Origin: Halichoerus grypus
Lineage: Eukaryota > Chordata > Mammalia > Carnivora > Phocidae
Length of the DNA: 64,000 nucleotides
Assembly (NCBI RefSeq): GCF_964656455.1
Contig: NW_027555012.1
Location: forward strand, 106,909 to 170,908
Direction of reading: 5' to 3'
In this document: positions 1 to 8,818 of the stretch, piece by piece
Layout of the letters: each line of letters starts with the position of its first letter
Position numbering within the stretch: position 1 is the first letter of the stretch
Program-made: the position numbers and the translations under genes
The notes under the pieces: model-generated
Told to the model about the DNA's origin: nothing
Seen by the model: only the letters and a program-made list of their open reading frames with translations
Databases searched by the model: none

Positions 1-332
1 ACAAGAGGGGAGTCGACAGCAGCCTTCCTTCCAGGCCTGCTTCTCACTCCGAGTTACGTTTAGGTTCCATTTCTCATGCTTTCACAAAAACACACAACAG
101 ATGAAGTGCACGCTCAGGAAGGGCGATCTTTGCTGAGGCACGGGTCCTCCGCACTTTTGTTCCTTTCCGTTGGGTGGATGGCACTTAGGACTACACGCAC
201 ACACGGGAGAGCCGATCTAGTTTCCCGAAACAAGAGTTGAGTCGATAGCTGCCTCCTGCCCATGCTTATTTCTGCCTCGGAATTCTGCTGGGACTCATTC
301 CCCAGGTTTGCACTCAAGCAGAGTTGAAAATC

Positions 333-346
333 CTGCCACCCTGTGG
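333..346 (-). promoter_or_regulatory. CTCF-like motif, one per unit
   Basis: The minus strand reads CCACAGGGTGGCAG. It fits 12 of 14 positions of the CTCF core CCASYAGRKGGCRS. It is unchanged in all 15 copies, starting at 333, 4741, 9151, 13563, 17973, 22383, 26791, 31201, 36065, 40475, 45339, 50203, 54611, 59021 and 63431, always in the same orientation. A weaker relative, CCTGAGGGTGGCAG (11 of 14), lies in M1 (791-804), M2 (1245-1258) and M3 (1698-1711). Binding is a prediction. Confidence 0.35.
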
Positions 347-586
347 AGAGGCGAATGAGCTGAAGCTGGGATTCTTGACCGGCTTCTTTCTGCCAAAACA
401 GTGTGGAGCACTTAGCATTCCTATGCACACATGGAGCAGTAGTGTTAGCTTCAGGTAACAAGAGCTGAGTCGAGAGGTGCCTTGTGGCCCGGACTTCTTC
501 TCCCTCGGTCTCACGTAAGGAACCCGTTCCCCAGGCTCTCACCCACGGTAGCCTGGAAAGTGCTTCCTCCCTCAGAGACGTGGATG

Positions 587-1040
587 GTAGCTAAAGCACG
601 ATTTCTCTACCGTGTTGTTTCTTCGAGTTAGAACGCTAGCTATTAGACTGCCATGCAAATGTGGGGCTGCCGTGCTAGCTTGGTCAAACACATGGGGAGT
701 CGTGTTCTGCCTTTCGCAGGGGCCTGAGTCTCACTCGCAAAAAGCTTTGGACTCCCTTGCAGTGCTCTCACGCACGCACACCACAAAATGCTGCCACCCT
801 CAGGAGCAGCTGTTTTACCTGCAGCACAGGCTCTCAACCGAGTTTTTCCTTCGAGTTAGGTGGCTGTGTTTAAGGCGGCACACACACCCTCTCGAATGGT
901 ACTAGCCCCATAACCAGGATGTGAGTTAAGAGCTGCCTTCTGTACCGGCCTGTCTCTCCCCGATATTACGATATTGAAACCGTCCCCAGGCTCTCAGCCA
1001 CAGTACACCCTAAACTGCTCCGCCCACAGAGAGGTCGACG
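587..1040 (+). repeat. Monomer M1 (454 bp dimer), unit 1
   Basis: Starts at the landmark gtagctaaagcac, which recurs at 1041, 1494, 1935, 2391, 2681 and 3136. The A half (587 to about 809) contains gttagaacgctagctattag. The B half (from about 810) contains the matching gttaggtggctgtg and repeats the order of the A half with heavy divergence. Over 612-714 it is identical to M2 at 1066-1168 (103 bp). It differs from M2 just before (C611 against A1065) and just after (C715 against T1169). Confidence 0.9.
653..660 (+). promoter_or_regulatory. Octamer motif ATGCAAAT in M1
   Basis: An exact octamer (POU-domain factor) motif. Other A halves have ATGCAAAA or ATTCAAAA here. It occurs once in every M1, M2 and M1', 32 times in the window. 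The short motif alone does not show function. Confidence 0.35.
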
Positions 1041-1493
1041 GTAGCTAAAGCACGGTTTCTCTACAGTGTTGTTTCTTCGAGTTAGAACGCTAGCTATTAG
1101 ACTGCCATGCAAATGTGGGGCTGCCGTGCTAGCTTGGTCAAACACATGGGGAGTCGTGTTCTGCCTTTTGCTGGGGCCTGAGTCTCACTCGCAAAAAGCT
1201 TTGGACTCCCTTGCACTACTCTCACGCACGCACACAACAAAATGCTGCCACCCTCAGGAGCACCTGTTTTACCTGAAGCACAGGCTCTCAATCAAGTTTT
1301 CCTTCGAGTTAGGTGGCTGTGTTGAAGCCTGCACACACACCCTGGCGAACGGTAGCAGCCCCATAACCATGATGTGTGTTGAGAGCTGCCTTCTGTACCG
1401 GCCTGCCTCTCCCCGATATTATGATATTGAAACTGTGCCCAGGCTCTCAGCCACAGTACACCCTAAACTGCTTCGCCCACAGAGAGGTCGACG
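1041..1493 (+). repeat. Monomer M2 (453 bp dimer), unit 1
   Basis: The nearest relative of M1. Its diagnostic bases are acag at 1062-1067 and tttgctgggg at 1167-1176, where M1 has accg and ttcgcagggg, and it has a cttcgccc end where M1 has ctccgccc. M1 and M2 both carry an exact ATGCAAAT octamer, which M3, M4, M6 and M7 lack. Confidence 0.9.
1107..1114 (+). promoter_or_regulatory. Octamer motif ATGCAAAT in M2
   Basis: The second octamer of the unit, 454 bp after the first, in the same phase of the A half. Confidence 0.35.
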
Positions 1494-1934
1494 GTAGCTA
1501 AAGCACGGTTTCTCTGCTGTGTAGTTTCTTCGAGTTAGAACGCTAGCTATTAGACTTCCATGCAAAAGTGGGGCTGCCGTGCTAGCGTGATGAAACACAT
1601 GGGGAGTCGTGTTCTGCCTTTCGCTGGGGCCTGAGTCTCGCTCGCAAAAAGCTTTGGACTTCCTTGCAGTGCTCTCACGCACGCACACCACAAAATGCTG
1701 CCACCCTCAGGAGCAGCTGTTTGACCTGACGCACAAGCTCTGAACCGAGATTCTCCTTCGAGTTAGGTGGCTGTGTTTACCCTGGGCAACGGTACTAGCC
1801 CCATAACCATGATGTGGGTTGAGAGCTGCCTTCTGTACCGGCCTGTCTCTCCCCCGATATTACGATATTGAAACCGTCCCCAGGCTCTCAGCCACAGTAC
1901 ACCCTAAACTGCTTCGCCCACAGAGAGGTCGACG
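1494..1934 (+). repeat. Monomer M3 (441 bp, short B half), unit 1
   Basis: Shorter than the 454-bp standard because the B half has lost about 13-14 bp after ggctgtgtt. The stretch gaagcctgcacacac seen in M2 is missing. The deletion is present in all copies, so it predates unit amplification. Confidence 0.88.
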
Positions 1935-2390
1935 GTAGCTAAAGCACGGTTTGTCTACAGTGTTGTTTGTTCGAGTTAGAAAGCTAGCTATTAGACTTCC
2001 ATTCAAAAGTGGGGCCGCAGTAGTAGTTTCATGGAGCAAGTGGGGAGTCGTGTTCTGGCTTCTTCCGGGGCCTGGGTCTCACAAGGAAAATGGTTTTGGA
2101 CTCCCTTGCTGTGCACTCACGCATGCACACCACACAATGCGTCCACCCTGAGGCATGGCTCTTTTAGCCGAAGCAGGAATTCCCTACAGAGTTGTTCCTT
2201 TGAGTTAGGTGGTTGGCTTATGGCCTGCAGGCACACCCGGGGCAAGGGGACTAGCCTCATAAACAAGAGGTGAGTTGAGAGCTGCCTTCCGCACCGGCCT
2301 GTTTCTCACTCCATTTCACGTATGGGACCCTTTCCCCGGTCTCTCATACACGAGCACTATACAACTCCTGCGGCTTCAGGAACGGCAATG
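1935..2390 (+). repeat. Monomer M4 (456 bp dimer), unit 1
   Basis: A more diverged dimer. The A half has gttagaaagctagctattag and attcaaaagtgggg. The B half starts near ctcttttagccgaagcagg and closely resembles the B half that follows the L1 in M7 (4070-4306). M4 and M7 therefore probably share an ancestor distinct from M1-M3. Confidence 0.87.
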
Positions 2391-2680
2391 GTAGCTAAAG
2401 CGCAGTAAGGCTACAGCATTGATTCTTGGTGTTAGTAGCCTGGTAGGCGAATGAGCTGCAGCTGGGATTCTTTACAGGCTTGTTTCTTCCCAGTCAGGGT
2501 CGAGCACATAGCATTCCAAGCACACATGGAGCAGTAGTCTTAGCTTCAGGTAGCAAGAGCTGAGTCCAGAGGTGCCTTGTGCCCGGACCTATTTCTCCCT
2601 TGGTTTCACGTATGGAACCCGTTCCCCAGGCTCTCAGCCACGGTACTCCGTGTAATGCTTCCTCCGTCTAGAGGTCGACG
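2391..2680 (+). repeat. Monomer block M5 (290 bp, internal deletion), unit 1
   Basis: Begins like M8 (compare 2391-2443 with 4307-4360: the shared phrase is gattcttggtgttagtag). At about 2443 it jumps to gcgaatgagctg, which in M8 comes about 400 bp later (351 in unit 1, 4759 in the next copy). M5 is therefore a copy of the M8-type block with about 398 bp removed (290 against 688 bp). Confidence 0.85.
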
Positions 2681-3135
2681 GTAGCTAAAGCACGGTTTCT
2701 CTACAGTGTTGTTTCTTCGAGTGAGAACACTAGCTGTTAGACTTCCATGCAAAAGTGGGGCTGCCGTGCTAGCGTGATGAAATACATGGGGAGTCGTGTT
2801 CTGCCTTCTGCTGGGGCCTGAGGCTCATTCACAAAAAGCTTTGGACTCCCTTGCAGTGCTCTCATGCACGCACACAACAAAATGCTTCCACCCTCAGGAG
2901 CGGCTCTTTTAGCTGAAGCATGGATTCTCCAGCGAGTTTTTCCTTCGAGTTAGGCAGTTTTCATGAAGCCTGCACACACACCCGGGGCAACGGTACTAGC
3001 CCCATAACCATGGTTTGAGTTGAGAGCTGCCTTCTCTCCGGCCTGTCTCTCCCTCGATTTCACGAAACAGAACCCGTCCCCAGGCTCTCACCCACCGTAC
3101 ACCCTAAACTGCTTCCTCCCACATAGAGGTCGTCG
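2681..3135 (+). repeat. Monomer M6 (455 bp dimer), unit 1
   Basis: A standard A+B dimer with its own bases: gagtgagaacactagctgttag in the A half (here shortened around 2719-2740), and ctcgatttcacgaaac in the B half where M1-M3 have the cgatatta duplication. Confidence 0.87.
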
Positions 3136-3178
3136 GTAGCTAAAGCACGGTTTCTCTTCAGTGTTGTTTCTCCGAGTT

Positions 3179-3192
3179 AGAACGCTTGCTAT
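3179..3192 (+). repeat. L1 target-site duplication, left copy (unit 1)
   Basis: agaacgcttgctat, repeated perfectly at 3891-3904. The preceding bases give TT/AGAA, close to the L1 endonuclease preference TT/AAAA. The sequence is satellite-derived: other A halves have agaacgctagctat here. Confidence 0.93.
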
Positions 3193-3263
3193 GAATGTCC
3201 ACAATAGCCAAACTGTGGAAAGAGCCATGTCCACCAACAGATGAATGGATAAAGAAGAGGGGG

Positions 3264-3275
3264 TATATATATATA
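3264..3275 (+). repeat. (TA)n microsatellite inside the L1
   Basis: (TA)6 in units 1, 6 and 12; (TA)8 in unit 3; (TA)7 in the others. This accounts for all the 2-bp steps in unit length and shows independent slippage. Confidence 0.9.
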
Positions 3276-3454
3276 CAATGGAATATTATGCAGCCATCAA
3301 AAGGAATGAGATCTTGCCATCTGCAACGACGTGGATGGAACTGGAGGGTATCATGCTGAGCGAAATAAGTCAAACCGAGAAAGACATGTATCATATGACC
3401 TCACTGATATGAGGAATTCTTAATCTCAGGAAACAAACTGAGGGTTGCTAGAGT

Positions 3455-3479
3455 GGGGGGTGGGGTGGGAGGGATGGGG
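3455..3479 (+). other. G-quadruplex-capable run in the L1 3'UTR
   Basis: Five G runs of at least three, separated by one or two bases (gggggg-t-gggg-t-ggg-a-ggg-at-gggg). L1 3'UTRs are known for G-rich tracts of this kind. The run occurs in all 14 L1 copies; type II copies change only the base after it. Confidence 0.6.
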
Positions 3480-3702
3480 TGACTGGGTGATGGACACTGT
3501 GGAGGGTATGTGTTCTGGTAAGCGCTGTGAATTGTGCAAGACTGTTGAATCTCAGATCTGTACCTCTGAAACAAATAATGCAATATATGTTAAGAAAGAA
3601 AAAAAGAAGAAGAAGAATGCAGCAGGAGGGGAAGAATGAAGGGGGGAAAATCGGAGGGGGAGAAGAACCATGAGAGATGATGGACTCTGAAAAACAAACT
3701 GA

Positions 3703-3728
3703 GGGTTCTAGAGGGGAGGGGGCTGGGA
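3703..3728 (+). other. Second G-quadruplex-capable run in the L1 3'UTR
   Basis: Four G runs (ggg, gggg, ggggg, ggg) with loops of 7, 1 and 2 bases. It fits the usual G3+N1-7 rule but is weaker than the run at 3455-3479. Confidence 0.45.
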
Positions 3729-3860
3729 GGATGGCTTAGCCTGGTGATGGGTATTGAGCAGGGCACGTTCTGCATGGAGCACTGGGTGTTATGCACAAAC
3801 AATGAACCATGGAACACTATATCTAAAACTAATGATGTAATGTATGGGGATTAACATAAC

Positions 3861-3866
3861 AATAAA
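3861..3866 (+). terminator. L1 polyadenylation signal AATAAA
   Basis: The canonical hexamer lies 25 bases before the right target-site copy and is followed by the A-rich tail. It is preserved in each unit, so a plus-strand transcript of the array would meet it every 4.4 kb. Confidence 0.55.
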
Positions 3867-3890
3867 AACATTAAATAATAATTAAAAAAA

Positions 3891-3904
3891 AGAACGCTTG
3901 CTAT
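3891..3904 (+). repeat. L1 target-site duplication, right copy (unit 1)
   Basis: Follows the A-rich tail directly and is identical to 3179-3192. The satellite monomer continues at 3905 without loss. The same pair flanks the L1 in every unit that I checked. Confidence 0.93.
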
Positions 3905-4306
3905 TAGACTTCCATGCAAAAGTGGGGCCGCAGTGCTAGCCTCAGGAAACAAGTGGGGAGTCATGTTCTGCCTTCTGCCGGGGCCTGAGTCCCACACGGA
4001 AAATGGGTCTGGACTCACTTGCAGTGCGCTCACGCATGCACACAGCAAAATGCGTCCACCCTCCGGCATGGCTACTTTAGCCGAAGCAGGAAATCTCTAC
4101 AGAGTTGTTCCTTTGAGTTAGGTGGTTGGCTTTAGCCCTGCAGGCACACCCGGGGCAAGGGTACTAGCCTCATAAACAAGAGGTGAGTTGAGAACTGCCT
4201 TCCGCTCCGGCCTGTTTCTCACTCCATTTCACGTATGGGACCCTTTCCCCGGGCTCTCAGACAGACACGAGCACTGTCAAATTCCTCTGGCTTCAGGAAC
4301 GGCAAT

Positions 4307-4994
4307 GTTAACTCAAGCGCAGTAACTCTATAGCATTGATTCTTGGTGTTAGTAGCCTGGGAACTAGGCTTCCAGGCACACAGGGTACAGCAGTGCTAAT
4401 CTCCTCAAACAAGAGGGGAGTCGACAGCAGCCTTCCTTCCAGGCCTGCTTCTCACTCCGAGTTACGTTTAGGTTCCATTTCTCATGCTTTCACAAAAACA
4501 CACAACAGATGAAGTGCACGCTCAGGAAGGGCGATCTTTGCTGAGGCACGGGTCCTCCGCACTTTTGTTCCTTTCCGTTGGGTGGATGGCACTTAGGACT
4601 ACACGCACACACGGGAGAGCCGATCTAGTTTCCCGAAACAAGAGTTGAGTCGATAGCTGCCTCCTGCCCATGCTTATTTCTGCCTCGGAATTCTGCTGGG
4701 ACTCATTCCCCAGGTTTGCACTCAAGCAGAGTTGAAAATCCTGCCACCCTGTGGAGAGGCGAATGAGCTGAAGCTGGGATTCTTGACCGGCTTCTTTCTG
4801 CCAAAACAGTGTGGAGCACTTAGCATTCCTATGCACACATGGAGCAGTAGCGTTAGCTTCAGGTAACAAGAGCTGAGTCGAGAGGTGCCTTGTGGCCCGG
4901 ACTTCTTCTCCCTCGGTCTCACGTAAGGAACCCGTTCCCCAGGCTCTCACCCACGGTAGCCTGGAAAGTGCTTCCTCCCTCAGAGACGTGGATG
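4307..4994 (+). repeat. Monomer block M8 (688 bp, three diverged halves)
   Basis: Runs across the arbitrary unit border, and its last part is also seen at 1-586. Three half-monomers can be set off at about 4307, 4533 and 4760 by weakened landmarks (actcaagcgc, tgctgaggcac, gagctgaagc). This is the least conserved part of the unit relative to the other monomers. It carries the best CTCF-like site. Confidence 0.8.
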
Positions 4995-7900
4995 GTAGCT
5001 AAAGCACGATTTCTCTACCGTGTTGTTTCTTCGAGTTAGAACGCTAGCTATTAGACTGCCATGCAAATGTGGGGCTGCCGTGCTAGCTTGGTCAAACACA
5101 TGGGGAGTCGTGTTCTGCCTTTCGCAGGGGCCTGAGTCTCACTCGCAAAAAGCTTTGGACTCCCTTGCAGTGCTCTCACGCACGCACACCACAAAATGCT
5201 GCCACCCTCAGGAGCAGCTGTTTTACCTGCAGCACAGGCTCTCAACCGAGTTTTTCCTTCGAGTTAGGTGGCTGTGTTTAAGGCGGCACACACACCCTCT
5301 CGAATGGTACTAGCCCCATAACCAGGATGTGAGTTAAGAGCTGCCTTCTGTACCGGCCTGTCTCTCCCCGATATTACGATATTGAAACCGTCCCCAGGCT
5401 CTCAGCCACAGTACACCCTAAACTGCTCCGCCCACAGAGAGGTCGACGGTAGCTAAAGCACGGTTTCTCTACAGTGTTGTTTCTTCGAGTTAGAACGCTA
5501 GCTATTAGACTGCCATGCAAATGTGGGGCTGCCGTGCTAGCTTGGTCAAACACATGGGGAGTCGTGTTCTGCCTTTTGCTGGGGCCTGAGTCTCACTCGC
5601 AAAAAGCTTTGGACTCCCTTGCACTACTCTCACGCACGCACACAACAAAATGCTGCCACCCTCAGGAGCACCTGTTTTACCTGAAGCACAAGCTCTCAAT
5701 CAAGTTTTCCTTCGAGTTAGGTGGCTGTGTTGAAGCCTGCACACACACCCTGGCGAACGGTAGCAGCCCCATAACCATGATGTGTGTTGAGAGCTGCCTT
5801 CTGTACCGGCCTGCCTCTCCCCGATATTATGATATTGAAACTGTGCCCAGGCTCTCAGCCACAGTACACCCTAAACTGCTTCGCCCACAGAGAGGTCGAT
5901 GGTAGCTAAAGCACGGTTTCTCTGCTGTGTAGTTTCTTCGAGTTAGAACGCTAGCTATTAGACTTCCATGCAAAAGTGGGGCTGCCGTGCTAGCGTGATG
6001 AAACACATGGGGAGTCGTGTTCTGCCTTTCGCTGGGGCCTGAGTCTCGCTCGCAAAAAGCTTTGGACTTCCTTGCAGTGCTCTCACGCACGCACACAACA
6101 AAATGCTGCCACCCTCAGGAGCAGCTGTTTGACCTGACGCACAAGCTCTGAACCGAGATTCTCCTTCGAGTTAGGTGGCTGTGTTTACCCTGGGCAACGG
6201 TACTAGCCCCATAACCATGATGTGGGTTGAGAGCTGCCTTCTGTACCGGCCTGTCTCTCCCCCGATATTACGATATTGAAACCGTCCCCAGGCTCTCAGC
6301 CACAGTACACCCTAAACTGCTTCGCCCACAGAGAGGTCGACGGTAGCTAAAGCACGGTTTGTCTACAGTGTTGTTTGTTCGAGTTAGAAAGCTAGCTATT
6401 AGACTTCCATTCAAAAGTGGGGCCGCAGTAGTAGTTTCATGGAGCAAGTGGGGAGTCGTGTTCTGGCTTCTTCCGGGGCCTGGGTCTCACAAGGAAAATG
6501 GTTTTGGACTCCCTTGCTGTGCACTCACGCATGCACACCACACAATGCGTCCACCCTGAGGCATGGCTCTTTTAGCCGAAGCAGGAATTCCCTACAGAGT
6601 TGTTCCTTTGAGTTAGGTGGTTGGCTTATGGCCTGCAGGCACACCCGGGGCAAGGGGACTAGCCTCATAAACAAGAGGTGAGTTGAGAGCTGCCTTCCGC
6701 ACCGGCCTGTTTCTCACTCCATTTCACGTATGGGACCCTTTCCCCGGTCTCTCATACACGAGCACTATACAACTCCTGCGGCTTCAGGAACGGCAATGGT
6801 AGCTAAAGCGCAGTAAGGCTACAGCATTGATTCTTGGTGTTAGTAGCCTGGTAGGCGAATGAGCTGCAGCTGGGATTCTTTACAGGCTTGTTTCTTCCCA
6901 GTCAGGGTCGAGCACATAGCATTCCAAGCACACATGGAGCAGTAGTCTTAGCTTCAGGTAGCAAGAGCTGAGTCCAGAGGTGCCTTGTGCCCGGACCTAT
7001 TTCTCCCTTGGTTTCACGTATGGAACCCGTTCCCCAGGCTCTCAGCCACGGTACTCCGTGTAATGCTTCCTCCGTCTAGAGGTCGACGGTAGCTAAAGCA
7101 CGGTTTCTCTACAGTGTTGTTTCTTCGAGTGAGAACACTAGCTGTTAGACTTCCATGCAAAAGTGGGGCTGCCGTGCTAGCGTGATGAAATACATGGGGA
7201 GTCGTGTTCTGCCTTCTGCTGGGGCCTGAGGCTCATTCACAAAAAGCTTTGGACTCCCTTGCAGTGCTCTCATGCACGCACACAACAAAATGCTTCCACC
7301 CTCAGGAGCGGCTCTTTTAGCTGAAGCATGGATTCTCCAGCGAGTTTTTCCTTCGAGTTAGGCAGTTTTCATGAAGCCTGCACACACACCCGGGGCAACG
7401 GTACTAGCCCCATAACCATGGTTTGAGTTGAGAGCTGCCTTCTCTCCGGCCTGTCTCTCCCTCGATTTCACGAAACGGAACCCGTCCCCAGGCTCTCACC
7501 CACCGTACACCCTAAACTGCTTCCTCCCACATAGAGGTCGTCGGTAGCTAAAGCACGGTTTCTCTTCAGTGTTGTTTCTCCGAGTTAGAACGCTTGCTAT
7601 GAATGTCCACAATAGCCAAACTGTGGAAAGAGCCATGTCCACCAACAGATGAATGGATAAAGAAGAGGGGGTATATATATATATACAATGGAATATTATG
7701 CAGCCATCAAAAGGAATGAGATCTTGCCATCTGCAACGACGTGGATGGAACTGGAGGGTATCATGCTGAGCGAAATAAGTCAAACCGAGAAAGACATGTA
7801 TCATATGACCTCACTGATATGAGGAATTCTTAATCTCAGGAAACAAACTGAGGGTTGCTAGAGTGGGGGGTGGGGTGGGAGGGATGGGGTGACTGGGTGA

Positions 7901-8818
7901 TGGACACTGTGGAGGGTATGTGTTCTGGTAAGCGCTGTGAATTGTGCAAGACTGTTGAATCTCAGATCTGTACCTCTGAAACAAATAATGCAATATATGT
8001 TAAGAAAGAAAAAAAGAAGAAGAAGAATGCAGCAGGAGGGGAAGAATGAAGGGGGGAAAATCGGAGGGGGAGAAGAACCATGAGAGATGATGGACTCTGA
8101 AAAACAAACTGAGGGTTCTAGAGGGGAGGGGGCTGGGAGGATGGCTTAGCCTGGTGATGGGTATTGAGCAGGGCACGTTCTGCATGGAGCACTGGGTGTT
8201 ATGCACAAACAATGAACCATGGAACACTATATCTAAAACTAATGATGTAATGTATGGGGATTAACATAACAATAAAAACATTAAATAATAATTAAAAAAA
8301 AGAACGCTTGCTATTAGACTTCCATGCAAAAGTGGGGCCGCAGTGCTAGCCTCAGGAAACAAGTGGGGAGTCATGTTCTGCCTTCTGCCGGGGCCTGAGT
8401 CCCACACGGAAAATGGGTCTGGACTCACTTGCAGTGCGCTCACGCATGCACACAGCAAAATGCGTCCACCCTCCGGCATGGCTACTTTAGCCGAAGCAGG
8501 AAATCTCTACAGAGTTGTTCCTTTGAGTTAGGTGGTTGGCTTTAGCCCTGCAGGCACACCCGGGGCAAGGGTACTAGCCTCATAAACAAGAGGTGAGTTG
8601 AGAACTGCCTTCCGCTCCGGCCTGTTTCTCACTCCATTTCACGTATGGGACCCTTTCCCCGGGCTCTCAGACAGACACGAGCACTGTCAAATTCCTCTGG
8701 CTTCAGGAACGGCAATGTTAACTCAAGCGCAGTAACTCTATAGCATTGATTCTTGGTGTTAGTAGCCTGGGAACTAGGCTTCCAGGCACACAGGGTACAG
8801 CAGTGCTAATCTCCTCAA
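4409..8818 (+). repeat. Array unit 2 (4410 bp)
   Basis: Differs from unit 1 by C at 4851 (offset 443, shared by units 2-7) and by one extra TA in the L1. It also has two changes I saw in no other unit: A at 5691 in the B half of M2, and T at 5900 at the M2/M3 border, which removes a CpG. Confidence 0.96.
7601..8300 (+). mobile_element. Truncated LINE-1, unit 2 copy
   Basis: 700 bp, (TA)7, type I. Target-site copies at 7587-7600 and 8301-8314. Confidence 0.92.

Larger units (their letters stand above)
3193..3890 (+). mobile_element. 5'-truncated LINE-1 3' end (unit 1)
   Basis: 698 bp of a retrotransposon that is normally about 6 kb. From about 3195 to the stop at 3410-3412 it is the C-terminal tail of ORF2: on one frame it reads DEWIKK, later TMEYYAAIK, then TWMELEG and ISQTEKD, ending SLI-stop, the typical L1 ORF2 end. 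The (TA)6 run at about 3264-3275 puts the two parts out of frame. The 3'UTR (3413-3890) has G-rich runs, an AGAAGAAGAAG stretch, AATAAA at 3861-3866 and an A-rich tail. The 3'UTR style looks caniform-carnivore. It is a dead copy. Type I alleles. Confidence 0.92.
3136..4306 (+). repeat. Monomer M7 (459 bp net) split by the L1, unit 1
   Basis: The A half begins at 3136 and is cut at 3192. It resumes at 3905 with tagacttccatgc, exactly where an uninterrupted A half would continue. Removing the L1 and one target-site copy (712 bp) leaves 459 bp, the normal monomer length. Confidence 0.9.
1..4408 (+). repeat. Array unit 1 (4408 bp, reference unit)
   Basis: Used here as the reference for offsets. 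Alleles: A304, T331, T443, G484, C1689, A3069 and (TA)6 in the L1. A3069 is seen in no other unit, and C1689 is shared only with unit 11. The L1 is type I, meaning G3481, A3490 and C3620. Confidence 0.96.

Noticed and set aside
114..542. A 142-codon minus-strand frame repeated in each unit (also at 4522, 8932 and so on)
   Set aside because: It recurs only because the unit recurs. It lies in the diverged M8 satellite block and shows no known domain. Differences between units change amino acids freely, and there is no sign of promoter, splice structure or selection.
850..870. CENP-B box
   Set aside because: ttcgagttag fits the TTCGNNNNA half of the box in both A and B halves, but the required CGGG that should follow is absent in every monomer I looked at. 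No box was found on the minus strand, so the centromere identity is unsupported.
1066..1497. A 143-codon plus-strand frame in M2, with a 97-codon relative in M1
   Set aside because: Its starts and stops differ among neighbouring monomers by single bases, and 454 is not a multiple of three, so no frame is shared along the array. It is best read as a chance frame in GC-moderate satellite DNA.
3258..3280. TATA box from the tatatata run
   Set aside because: It is a slippage-prone expansion of the tat-ata-tac codons of the L1 ORF2 tail, not a promoter, and its length varies between units.
3597..3620. A second, separate retroelement joined at the AAGAAGAAG stretch
   Set aside because: There is no second target-site duplication at this point, and the two-part 3'UTR with an internal A/AAG-rich stretch agrees with my memory of one caniform L1 3' end. 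One duplication encloses the whole 698-702 bp.
3401..3817. Short frames over the L1 3'UTR on both strands (proline- or lysine-rich)
   Set aside because: They are translations of the G-rich tract and the AAG repeat in an untranslated region; they carry no coding meaning.
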